Below, one piece after another: positions 25,380 to 32,374 of a stretch of 64,000 nucleotides of DNA. Under the pieces are notes generated by a model that was not told where the DNA came from, did not search any database, and saw only the letters and a list, made by a program, of their open reading frames with translations. The stretch comes from Frigoribacterium faeni (GTDB lineage Bacteria; Actinomycetota; Actinomycetes; Actinomycetales; Microbacteriaceae): the NCBI RefSeq assembly GCF_007988805.1, contig NZ_BJUV01000013.1, positions 1 to 64,000 of the forward strand, read 5' to 3'. The first letter of the stretch is position 1. Each line of letters begins with the position of its first letter. The translations under genes and the position numbers were made by a program.

Positions 25380-26138
25380 CGGGCCGCCCCGCGTGAGTCG
25401 CCTGACCCGTGCCGCACCGCGTCTCGTGCATCGCACCGCGTTCTACGGGCCGAGCCGCGCCGCACCGAGTCCCGTGCATCGCACCGCGTTCTACGGGCCG
25501 AGCCGCGCCGCACCGAGTCCCGTGCATCGCACCGCGTCTAGTCCTGGTGCGGTGTACGGAACGCGGTGCGTTGCCGTGCGGCACCGGCTGCCCCGACCCC
25601 ACGGGCCGCGCCGCACCGCGTCTCGTGCGCCGCACCGTATCTCGTGCGCCGCACCGTATCTCGTGCGCCGCACCGTATCTCGCGCACCGCACCGCGTCTT
25701 GCGGGCCGCACCGCGTTCTGCGGCCCCGGACGCGCCGCACCGTTTTTCGTGCACCGCACCGCGTCTAGTCGTGGTGCGGTGTCCGGAACGCGGTGCGCTG
25801 CCGTGCGGCACCGGCTGCCCTGACCCCGCGGGCCGCACCGCGCCGCCTTTCGCGCGCCGCACCGCGTCTCGCGCGCCGCACCGCGTCTCGCGCGCCGCAC
25901 CGCGTTCTGCGGCCCCGGACGCGCCGCACCGCTTTTCGTGCACCGCACCGCGTCTAGTCGTGGTGCCGTGTACGGAACGCGGTGCGCTGCCGTGCGGCAC
26001 CGGCTGCCCTGACCCCACGGGCCGCGCCGCACCGCGTCTCGTGCATTGCACCGCGTTTTGCGGCCCGGGCTGCGCCGCACCGGGTCTCGTGCATCGCACC
26101 GCGTCTAGTCGTGGTGCGGCGTACGGAACGCGGTGCGG
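25380..26138. repeat. Mosaic tandem-repeat array, about 0.75 kb, with four higher-order hairpin units
   Basis: Built from modules of about 19 bp (for example TCTCGTGCGCCGCACCGTA repeated from 25620, and TCTCGCGCGCCGCACCGCG from 25860), plus a longer unit repeated from 25425. Four copies of a hairpin unit with arms CGCACCGCGT / ACGCGGTGCG lie at 25528-25570, 25755-25797, 25944-25986 and 26095-26137. Distances between them (227, 189, 151) differ because module numbers differ. Open frames cross the array on both strands but have no domain or start signal, so I treat it as non-coding. Confidence 0.85.
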
Positions 26139-26139
26139 A

Positions 26140-26181
26140 GCGACCTGAAGGGATCTTCAGGTCGCTTCAGCACCGCTTCAG
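26140..26181 (+). promoter_or_regulatory. Response-regulator boxes and hairpin upstream of the PepSY gene
   Basis: CTTCAG hexamers at 26155, 26165 and 26176 (periods 10 and 11), two as GCTTCAG, matching the pair before the response-regulator gene. A perfect 11-bp inverted repeat (26140-26150 / 26155-26165, loop GGAT) overlaps the first box. Confidence 0.6.
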
Positions 26182-26262
26182 TGCCCCGTCGGGAGAGTGG
26201 GGTCCATCAGCTCGAGAGAGCCACAGACCCGGCCGGGACCGGCCCCACGAACGGAGCGAACC

Positions 26263-26892
26263 ATGCTGAAGAACACCCTCACCAAGAAGAAGTCCCTCCT
26301 GATCGCCGGCGGCATCGCGGGCGTCCTCGTCCTCGGCGGCGGCGGAGTGGCCATCGCGTCGGGCCTGGACGACCGGGTGTCGCCGCAGAGCCGGGACCGA
26401 GCGCAGGAGGCGGCGCTCGCCGAGACCGGCGGCGGCACGGTCACCGAGGTGGACACCCTGGACGACGGTCTCGCCGGCTACGAGGTCGAGGTCACCCTGC
26501 CCGACGGCCGCGAGACCCACGTCCTGCTGGGCGACGACTACTCGGTCGCGTCGAGCCGCATCGACGACGACTCGCGTGACGACTCGGGCGACGACCGCTC
26601 CGACGACCGCGACGACGACTCGATCGGCTCGGTGAGCACGCCCGGCACGGCCGACGACGACTCCGACGACTCGAACCGCGGCGACGACGACCTCACGGGC
26701 ACGGACTACGACCAGGCCGCCGCGGCCGCGATCGCCGCAGCAGGCGGGGGCACCGTGACGGACGCCGACCGCAGCGACGACTCGGGCGTCGCCTACGAGG
26801 TCGACGTGCGCCTCGACGACGGCACCGAGGTCGACGTCGACCTCGACCAGGACTTCGGCGTCGTGCGCACCGACGTCGACGACCGCCGCTGA
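26263..26892 (+). CDS. PepSY-domain membrane/exported protein with acidic linker
   Basis: 209 residues from ATG 26263 (GGAG upstream); an in-frame ATG at 26197 is less likely. Basic start and one hydrophobic helix (about 11-32), then two PepSY-like repeats (about 45-92 and 147-203; AALAETGGGTVTEVD and AAIAAAGGGTVTDAD cores) separated by an Asp/Ser/Arg-rich linker. PepSY proteins commonly sit beside two-component systems and inhibit proteases or sense envelope conditions. Shared boxes with the regulator gene support a regulon. The 3' end is tandemly duplicated past the stop. Confidence 0.85.
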   Translation: MLKNTLTKKKSLLIAGGIAGVLVLGGGGVAIASGLDDRVSPQSRDRAQEAALAETGGGTVTEVDTLDDGLAGYEVEVTLPDGRETHVLLGDDYSVASSRIDDDSRDDSGDDRSDDRDDDSIGSVSTPGTADDDSDDSNRGDDDLTGTDYDQAAAAAIAAAGGGTVTDADRSDDSGVAYEVDVRLDDGTEVDVDLDQDFGVVRTDVDDRR

Positions 26893-27006
26893 CCCGGCGC
26901 TCCGCCCGACGTCGACGCCCGCCGCTGGCCCGGCGCTCCGCCCGACGTCGACGACCGCCGCTGACCCGGCGCTCCGCCCGACGTCGACGACAGCCGCTGA
27001 CCCGGC
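26871..27006 (+). repeat. 36-bp tandem repeat beginning in the PepSY 3' end
   Basis: Copies start at 26871, 26907, 26943 and 26979 (period exactly 36). The first contains the last codons and stop of the PepSY gene; the others are downstream duplicates with a few changes. Confidence 0.9.
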
Positions 27007-27028
27007 CCCCCGCCCCGCCCTCGACGGC

Positions 27029-27084
27029 GAGGAGGCACCGCATGCCGCTCACCCCAGCCGGTGAGCGGCATGCGGCGCCTCCTC
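27029..27084. terminator. 25-bp inverted repeat, terminator of the PepSY gene
   Basis: Arms 27029-27053 and 27060-27084 match at 24 of 25 positions with a 6-base loop. The outer ends are GAGGAGGC/GCCTCCTC, partial copies of the dispersed motif. Confidence 0.75.
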
Positions 27085-27149
27085 GAGTCCGGGGGTCGGG
27101 ACCGACTCCGCACCGCCCGCACCGCGCCTCCTGATGGGACACTGGGACG

Positions 27150-28019
27150 ATGCCCACCTTCTCCGCCGCCCGAGGCGACTTCAGCTTCGTCGACGCCCAC
27201 GGCGTCACCGTCCACTACTACGTCTGGCGCGCCGCGTCGGCGAAGGGCGTCGTGCAGATCGCGCACGGTGTGGCCGAGCACGCGCTGCGCTACGAGGCAT
27301 TGGCGGACGACCTCGTCCGGGCCGGGTATACGGTCTACGCCGACGACCACCTCGGGCACGGCGAGACCGGCCTCGGGCAGTGGGACGGCGACCACACCAA
27401 GCTCGGGAGGCCCGGGCCGTCAGGGCTCCGGGGCACGATCGACGAGGTGGTGCAGCTGGCCGGCATCGCTCGCGCCGAGAACCCGGGGATCCCGCTGATC
27501 GGGCTCGGGCACTCGTGGGGCTCCCTGATGATGCAGAAGATCGTCGACCGGCGGTCCACCCTCTTCGACGCGGTCGTCTTGAGCGGTACGGCCTACCGCG
27601 TCCCCGGCAGCATGAACGGCGGCGACCTCAACAAGCGGCACGCCCACGAGGGCGGCACCGGCTACGAGTGGCTCAGCCGGGACCGAGCGGTCGTCGAACG
27701 CGCCGAGGCCGACCCGCTGATGACCGTGGCGACCGTCGTCGACCTGTTCGGCTACCGCGACGCCCTCCGTCTCCTCGGCCGCCCGTCGCGCTCGCTCGAC
27801 AGCGACCCGCCCGTCCTGATCCTGGTCGGCAGCGACGACACGCTCGGCGGCGAGGGCAGCGCCCGCAAGCTCGCCGACGCCTACGTCAACCGCAGCCGGC
27901 TGACCGACGTCGAGCTCATCGTCTACGACGGCGCACGGCACGAGGTCTTCCAGGAGACCAACCGCGACGAGGTCGTGGCCGACCTGGTGCGCTGGCTCGA
28001 CGAGCACGTCGCGGGCTGA
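27150..28019 (+). CDS. Alpha/beta hydrolase, monoacylglycerol-lipase-like
   Basis: 289 residues from ATG 27150. HGVAEHALRYEALADDLVR matches the N-terminal HG-x-E-H motif of MGL-type lipases (serine aminopeptidase S33 fold). Nucleophile elbow GLGHSWGS (Ser about 115), Asp in LVGSDDTLGG (about 233) and His in GARHEVFQE (about 263) complete the triad. Probably cytosolic; substrate likely a monoacylglycerol or related ester. Monocistronic. Confidence 0.9.
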   Translation: MPTFSAARGDFSFVDAHGVTVHYYVWRAASAKGVVQIAHGVAEHALRYEALADDLVRAGYTVYADDHLGHGETGLGQWDGDHTKLGRPGPSGLRGTIDEVVQLAGIARAENPGIPLIGLGHSWGSLMMQKIVDRRSTLFDAVVLSGTAYRVPGSMNGGDLNKRHAHEGGTGYEWLSRDRAVVERAEADPLMTVATVVDLFGYRDALRLLGRPSRSLDSDPPVLILVGSDDTLGGEGSARKLADAYVNRSRLTDVELIVYDGARHEVFQETNRDEVVADLVRWLDEHVAG

Positions 28020-28062
28020 GCGGCGCCGCACCGCGCCCGTCGCGCCTCCCGCCGCACCGCCC

Positions 28063-28200
28063 GCGCCTCCCGCACCCCCTCGCGCCGCGCCTCCCGCACC
28101 CCCTCGCACCGCGCCTCCCGCACCGCCTCGCGCCGCGCCTCCCGCACCACCTGGCATTGCGCCTCCCGCACCACCCCGCACCGCGCCTCCTCGGACCGCG
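28063..28200. repeat. 24-bp tandem repeat, five units plus a partial
   Basis: Units of exactly 24 bp at 28063, 28087, 28111, 28135 and 28159, each starting GCGCCTCCCGCACC; a sixth partial unit ends in an exact GAGGAGGCGCGG-motif copy (28181-28192, reverse). Non-coding, between the lipase and lipoate-ligase genes. Confidence 0.9.
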
Positions 28201-28214
28201 TCGGCGTCGAGGCA

Positions 28215-28220
28215 TAGGCT
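28215..28220 (+). promoter_or_regulatory. -10 element TAGGCT for the lipoate ligase gene
   Basis: TAGGCT with exactly six bases before ATG 28227; inferred leaderless promoter. Confidence 0.5.
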
Positions 28221-28226
28221 TCGACC

Positions 28227-29276
28227 ATGCACGGTGAGTACAAGGTCCCAGGCGGCAAGCTGGTCGTCGTCGATCTCGAGGTGGCCGAGGGGCGCATCGC
28301 CGGGTTCCGGCTCGCGGGCGACTTCTTCCTCGAACCCGACACGGCCCTCGACGCGATCGACCGGGCGGTCAACGGGCTCCCGGTCGAGTCCGACGCGGCG
28401 ACGATCGCGGCGACCATCAAGCGGGGACTGCCCGACGACGCCGTCCTGCTCGGTTTCAGCCCCGAGGCCATCGCCGTGGCGATCCGTCGCAGTCTCTCGA
28501 AGGCGACCGACTGGCGCGACTACGACTGGCAGATCATCCACGACGGCCCCGTCTCGCCGAACCTGCATCTCGCGCTCGACCAGGTGCTGACCGAGGAGGT
28601 CGGGGCCGGACGCCGCGGACCGACCCTCCGCTTCTGGGAATGGGACCAGCCGGCCGTCGTGATCGGCAGCTTCCAGTCGCTGAAGAACGAGGTCGACCTC
28701 GACAACGCCTCCACCTACGGCTTCGCGGTCGTCCGACGGATCAGCGGCGGCGGGGCGATGTTCATGGACGCCCAATCGATCGTCACCTACTCGCTCTACG
28801 CACCGGGCGAGCTGGTGCAGGGCATGAGCTTCGCCGACTCGTACGCCTACCTCGACGAGTGGGTCATCACGGCGTTGAAGTCCCTCGGCATCGACGCGTT
28901 CTACCAGCCGCTCAACGACATCACGTCGGCGAAGGGCAAGATCGGCGGCGCCGCTCAGAAGCGGCTCGGCAACGGCGCCCTCCTGCACCACGCGACGATG
29001 TCGTACGACATGGACGGCGACAAGATGGTCCAGGTGCTGCGCATCGGCCGCGAGAAGATGAGCGACAAGGGCACGACCAGCGCCGCGAAGCGCGTCGACC
29101 CGCTGCGCAGCCAGACCGGCCTGCCGCGGGCCGAGATCATCGAACGCCTCAAGCAGACCTTCACCGGGCTCTACGGCGCGACGGAAGGGCACGTGACCGA
29201 GGCCGAGCTCGAGACCGCCGAGCAGCTGGTCACCTCCAAGTTCGCCACGGCGGAGTGGCTGCGCCGCGTCCCCTGA
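28227..29276 (+). CDS. Lipoate--protein ligase family protein with N-terminal accessory domain
   Basis: 349 residues. Residues 1-85 resemble the LplA accessory (C-terminal-type) domain, here placed first. The BPL/LplA/LipB catalytic domain follows (about 95-320), with RFWEWDQPAVVIGSFQS, RRISGGGAMFMD and Lys in AKGKIGGAAQKR. It would attach lipoate to E2 subunits or GcvH. In this order the family is common in Actinobacteria. Start supported by TAGGCT six bases upstream. Confidence 0.9.
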   Translation: MHGEYKVPGGKLVVVDLEVAEGRIAGFRLAGDFFLEPDTALDAIDRAVNGLPVESDAATIAATIKRGLPDDAVLLGFSPEAIAVAIRRSLSKATDWRDYDWQIIHDGPVSPNLHLALDQVLTEEVGAGRRGPTLRFWEWDQPAVVIGSFQSLKNEVDLDNASTYGFAVVRRISGGGAMFMDAQSIVTYSLYAPGELVQGMSFADSYAYLDEWVITALKSLGIDAFYQPLNDITSAKGKIGGAAQKRLGNGALLHHATMSYDMDGDKMVQVLRIGREKMSDKGTTSAAKRVDPLRSQTGLPRAEIIERLKQTFTGLYGATEGHVTEAELETAEQLVTSKFATAEWLRRVP

Positions 29277-29278
29277 CC

Positions 29279-29284
29279 TAGGCT
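29279..29284 (+). promoter_or_regulatory. -10 element TAGGCT for the small membrane protein gene
   Basis: TAGGCT with six bases before GTG 29291. It begins three bases after the stop of the lipoate ligase gene. Confidence 0.45.
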
Positions 29285-29290
29285 CGACGC

Positions 29291-29596
29291 GTGGATCTCT
29301 GGATGTGGGGCGGCATCGTCGTGGCTGCAGCGGGCCTGATGGGGCTGCTGCACCGCATCGGCTGGATCGATCTCAGCGACAAGTCACGCCGAGGAGGCAC
29401 GGGGAGCACCTCATCGAGCGGTCTCATGGGCATCGGCGACGAGGTCTTCGCCCCCACCCGGCACGAGGCCCGCATCGAGATGGACCGTCAGACAGTGCTG
29501 CCCGCCCCGGCGCCTGCGCCGGGAGACGGCGACCGCGGGGTCATCGACCTCGACACGCGCGTCACCATCGACGTGAGCGACCACCGCCGCCGCTGA
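29291..29596 (+). CDS. Small membrane protein, DUF6191-like
   Basis: 101 residues from GTG 29291. One hydrophobic segment (about 5-22), then a conserved-looking GIGDEVFAPTRHEARIE motif (about 47-63) and a Pro/Ala linker. The motif recalls small actinobacterial proteins grouped as DUF6191, recalled from memory and not searched. Function unknown. A one-mismatch dispersed-motif copy (29391-29402) lies in the coding sequence. Confidence 0.7.
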   Translation: MDLWMWGGIVVAAAGLMGLLHRIGWIDLSDKSRRGGTGSTSSSGLMGIGDEVFAPTRHEARIEMDRQTVLPAPAPAPGDGDRGVIDLDTRVTIDVSDHRRR

Positions 29597-29671
29597 CGAG
29601 GCCCGGGCCGTGGGCGCGGCTGTCGCCGTGGCTGTGCGTCCGTCGCGCGGCGCCTCGGGGCCGGCGGGCGT

Positions 29672-29956
29672 TCAGCGGGTGAGCAGCTCGCGGTAGTCGA
29701 CGTGGTCGTCGATGAAGTCCACGACGAACGGGCAGAGCGGCACGACGCGTCGCTCGGAGTTCGCCCGGACGTCGTCGAGGGCGCCCTGCACGAGCTGGGC
29801 GCCGAGTCCGCCCGAGCGGCGACTCGGCTCGATCTCGGTGTGGGTGAAGCGGATCTCGTCGCCGACGATCTCGTACGCGGCGAAGCCGACGGTGGCGTCG
29901 CCTTCGACGAGGGCGTACTGGTTCTCGGCGGGGCGGTTCTGTACCTCTGCGTTCAT
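29672..29956 (-). CDS. Small GNAT-type N-acetyltransferase
   Basis: 94 residues, the length of the YjdJ/GNAT-2 family. FAAYEIVGDEIRFTHTEIEP followed by the acetyl-CoA loop RRSGGLGAQLVQGALDDVR (R-x-x-G-x-G/A), then VVPLCPFVVDFI. Such proteins acetylate small molecules or protein N-termini; the target is unknown. ATG start fits TAGCGT (29963-29968, reverse) six bases upstream. Confidence 0.88.
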   Translation of the reverse strand: MNAEVQNRPAENQYALVEGDATVGFAAYEIVGDEIRFTHTEIEPSRRSGGLGAQLVQGALDDVRANSERRVVPLCPFVVDFIDDHVDYRELLTR

Positions 29957-30277
29957 CCCGCCACGCTACGCCCGCCCGTATGCGCGGGTGCTGATCGGGG
30001 CGGGCCGTCTCCCGGGGGCCGACCCGCGCCTCCTCGGGGCCTCCCACCGCCCGGGGTCGTGTGCACTTCGCGACGGATCGGACGGTTCTCCTCTCCGCGC
30101 CGTGCTCGATGTGCGCCGAACCCGACCGAGGTGGTCTCGGAACCGCTGCTGCACCACGAAAGGGACGCCTTGCGCGAGGCGGAGGTCGCGAAGTGCACAG
30201 GGCCGACCGGCGGCGGCGGCGGCGGGGCAGGCGCGGGGCGACTCGGGGCGGGGGCCGGCAGGCGACAGAATGGGGGC
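29957..30277. other. 321-bp gap with long-range inverted repeat and dispersed-motif copy
   Basis: Holds the divergent promoters of the acetyltransferase and methyltransferase genes, an exact 15-bp dispersed-motif copy (30021-30035, reverse strand), and a perfect 14-bp inverted repeat TGTGCACTTCGCGA (30060-30073) / complement (30186-30199) around 112 bp. No coding frame with start signals was found. CAGAAT (30266-30271) six bases before ATG 30278 is the likely -10. Confidence 0.6.
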
Positions 30278-31192
30278 ATGCCTCTGAACTGGACCAGCGC
30301 CTCTCCGAGTCTCGTGGTCCGCGGCGACAACCTCGACGCGACGGCCCAGCTGCCCGACGAGGCGTTCACGGTGGTCTACCTCGACCCGCCGTTCAACACC
30401 GGACGCCAACAGCAGCGCCGGTCGACCACGTCGACCCGCAGCGCCGCGGACTCGGTGACCGCCATCACAGGTTTCAAAGGCGTCGCCTACGAGCGCATCC
30501 GTGGCGACCTCATGCGGTACGACGACCGCTTCGACGACTACTGGTCGTTCCTCGAGCCGCGCCTCGCCGAGGCCTGGCGCCTGCTCGCCTCCGACGGCAC
30601 CCTCTACCTGCATCTCGACTACCGCGAGGCGCACTACGCCAAGGTCCTGCTCGACGTGCTGTTCGGTCGTGACAACTTCCTGAACGAGATCATCTGGGCC
30701 TACGACTACGGCGCGAAGAGCCGCAACCGCTGGCCCACGAAGCACGACACGATCCTCGTCTACGTGAAGGATCCGAGCCGGTACCACTTCGACTCCGAGA
30801 CCGTCGACCGCGAGCCCTACATGGCCCCGGGCCTCGTCACGCCCGAGAAGGTCGCGCGGGGAAAACTGCCGACCGACGTCTGGTGGCACACGATCGTCTC
30901 GCCGACGGGCCGCGAGAAGACGGGCTACCCGACGCAGAAGCCCGAGGGCGTGATCCGACGCATGATCCAGGCCTCCAGCCGGGAGGGCGACTGGATCCTC
31001 GACTTCTTCGCCGGCAGCGGCACGACGGGCGCGGTCGCCCAGTCGCTCGGGCGACGCTTCGTGCTGGTGGACAGCAACGAGGAGGCGGTGGCCGTCATGC
31101 GTCGACGCCTCCCGGACGCGACGTTCCGGGTCGTGCGCCCCCGCTCGACGAGATCGCGGGCGAAGCGGGACGCGGCCGCGACGGCGGGCTGA
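30278..31192 (+). CDS. Orphan beta-class DNA methyltransferase (N6-adenine or N4-cytosine)
   Basis: 304 residues from ATG 30278. Catalytic motif IV DPPF in VYLDPPFNTG (about 34-43) precedes motif I FAGSGTTG (about 247-254), the order of beta-class enzymes. LHLDYREAHY and EIIWAYDYGAKS fit the family, and TQKPEGVIRRMI precedes motif I as expected. No restriction endonuclease or specificity subunit is adjacent, so it is probably a solitary (epigenetic or protective) methylase. Recognition sequence unknown. Confidence 0.93.
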   Translation: MPLNWTSASPSLVVRGDNLDATAQLPDEAFTVVYLDPPFNTGRQQQRRSTTSTRSAADSVTAITGFKGVAYERIRGDLMRYDDRFDDYWSFLEPRLAEAWRLLASDGTLYLHLDYREAHYAKVLLDVLFGRDNFLNEIIWAYDYGAKSRNRWPTKHDTILVYVKDPSRYHFDSETVDREPYMAPGLVTPEKVARGKLPTDVWWHTIVSPTGREKTGYPTQKPEGVIRRMIQASSREGDWILDFFAGSGTTGAVAQSLGRRFVLVDSNEEAVAVMRRRLPDATFRVVRPRSTRSRAKRDAAATAG

Positions 31193-31214
31193 GCCCCGGC
31201 GTCCGGGTGACCCT

Positions 31215-31278
31215 GCGTCAGAGCGTCAGAGCGTCAGAGCGTCAGAGCGTCAGAGCGTCAGAGCGTCAGAGCGTCCGA
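31215..31278. repeat. 8-bp tandem repeat GCGTCAGA, eight units
   Basis: Seven perfect units and one variant (GCGTCCGA) start 23 bp after the methyltransferase stop and end just before the small-peptide genes. Confidence 0.92.
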
Positions 31279-31288
31279 GCGACGCCCG

Positions 31289-31414
31289 TCAGGCGGCGGT
31301 CTGCTGGGCGTCCGACTCGCGGCGCGCGACGTGCACCCCGCCGACCGAGACCGTGCCCCGGACGAGTGCGACGAGCTGCTCGTGGCTGAGCGACTGGAGC
31401 TGCTGGGCGCCCAT
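31289..31414 (-). CDS. 41-residue peptide, second gene of a two-peptide micro-operon
   Basis: ATG 31414 to TGA 31289; MGAQQLQSLSHEQLVALVRG, then TVSVGGVHVARRE and a polar tail. Its ATG shares one base with the stop of the upstream peptide gene (TGATG), suggesting translational coupling. No domain recognised. Reality is supported by the coupling and by GC-rich third positions; function unknown. Confidence 0.5.
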   Translation of the reverse strand: MGAQQLQSLSHEQLVALVRGTVSVGGVHVARRESDAQQTAA

Positions 31415-31563
31415 CAGGAGATCCCGGCGGCGGTGGCGACGGCGGCGACGAGGCTCGCGATCATGCCGGCCGAGGCGACGGCGATGACGGCGAGGGTCGA
31501 GGTGCGGCCCGTGTCGATGGAGGTGGAGCGTCGACCCCGGGGGGTCGGGTTCAGTGCAGTCAT
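31414..31563 (-). CDS. 49-residue single-helix membrane peptide, first gene of a two-peptide micro-operon
   Basis: ATG 31563 preceded by CAGGAC; stop 31414-31416. A polar/basic N-terminus of about 22 residues (MTALNPTPRGRRSTS...) is followed by a hydrophobic helix (LAVIAVASAGMIASLVAAVA) and a short end. The layout could be a secreted or membrane peptide. A CTAG-N5-CTAG site, also found at the marR start, lies 166 bp upstream (31729-31741), so MarR control is inferred. Confidence 0.5.
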   Translation of the reverse strand: MTALNPTPRGRRSTSIDTGRTSTLAVIAVASAGMIASLVAAVATAAGIS

Positions 31564-31634
31564 GTCCTGCTCGTCTCTGGCACCCCTGCGATGCCGGCTG
31601 AACTGTCGTGATCTCTCGTGCGGTCACATCGCCG

Positions 31635-31714
31635 GCCGTGAACCGGGTCCGTGCGACCCCGGCCGTGAACCGGTGTCGTGTGGCCCCGCCGTGAATCGGG
31701 GCCGTGAGATGACA
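31635..31714. repeat. Imperfect ~27-bp tandem repeat, three units
   Basis: Units beginning GCCGTGAA at 31635, 31662 and 31688 (periods 27 and 26), diverging in their second halves. Located between the peptide genes and the CTAG-N5-CTAG site. Confidence 0.7.
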
Positions 31715-31728
31715 GTGGCAGACGGTCT

Positions 31729-31741
31729 CTAGGTTGTCTAG
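31729..31741. promoter_or_regulatory. CTAG-N5-CTAG site upstream of the peptide micro-operon
   Basis: CTAG, five bases, CTAG; same architecture and the flanks T...CT as the site at 32375-32387 beside the marR start. CTAG is rare in this GC-rich sequence, so the pair is unlikely to be chance. Candidate MarR operator. Confidence 0.55.
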
Positions 31742-31804
31742 CTACGCCCGAACCGGGTTCGTTCCCTGGACATCCGACCTCGGAGGGGCGTATACGCGGT
31801 GACG

Positions 31805-32374
31805 TCAGGCGGAGGGGGTCGCACGGGCGTCGATCGGCTCGGCCGCCCTCCCGGTCTCGGAGGTCGTGTCCGATCCGTCCGCCGACAACGACGCCGCCAT
31901 CGCGTCCAGGAACAGCGCGACCGTCGCCTGCTCGTCCGCCGACAACGACTCGGCGGTCGCGATCATGCGCTGGTGCATGGCCGACAGGGTCGATCGCACC
32001 TCGCCGTGCGACTCCTCGGTGACGGTCAGCAGGACCCCGCGCTTGTCGGTCGGATGGGGATTGCGTGTGAGGTGCCCGCTCGACACCAGCCGCCCGATCA
32101 GGACGGAGGTCGACGCCGAGGTGATGCCGAGGTGGCTCGCGAGGTCCTTCGCATTGACGTCGTCGCCGCGGCGCTGGGCGCGGACGAGGAACCTCAGGGC
32201 GGCCAGGTCGGTGTCGCCCATGCCCATCGAGTCGCGGGTGCGCTTGCGCATGTCCGACTCGGCGGCGCGGTAGCGGCGGAGGGCGTTGAGCACCTCGACG
32301 CCGCGCTCCTCATTGCTGCTGGTGTACCAGTACCCGGTGGCGTCGTACGGAGCCGCAGGCTTGTTGTGGACCAT
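31805..32374 (-). CDS. MarR-family transcriptional regulator
   Basis: 189 residues. N-terminal extension of about 30 residues, then the MarR winged helix: GDTDLAALRFLVRAQ, HLGITSASTSVLIGRLVSSGHL, wing HPTDKRGVLLTVTEE. C-terminal polar tail of about 30 residues. The start codon abuts a CTAG-N5-CTAG site, so autoregulation is likely; a second site lies 64 bp beyond its stop, before the peptide genes. Confidence 0.92.
   Translation of the reverse strand: MVHNKPAAPYDATGYWYTSSNEERGVEVLNALRRYRAAESDMRKRTRDSMGMGDTDLAALRFLVRAQRRGDDVNAKDLASHLGITSASTSVLIGRLVSSGHLTRNPHPTDKRGVLLTVTEESHGEVRSTLSAMHQRMIATAESLSADEQATVALFLDAMAASLSADGSDTTSETGRAAEPIDARATPSA

Noticed and set aside
25393-26148. Overlapping open frames on both strands in the 25.4-26.1 kb repeat array
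   Set aside because: They mirror the repeat (HRTASRAPHR-type peptides), lack ribosome sites and exist in several frames at once; treated as non-coding repeat.
26197-26262. Upstream ATG 26197 as start of the PepSY protein
   Set aside because: It would put 22 polar residues ahead of the signal/transmembrane helix; ATG 26263 has GGAG and gives a normal KK-start membrane anchor.
29702-30277. N-terminal extension of the methyltransferase from 29702
   Set aside because: The frame is antisense to the acetyltransferase and has no domain; ATG 30278 has a well-placed -10 and begins the conserved protein.
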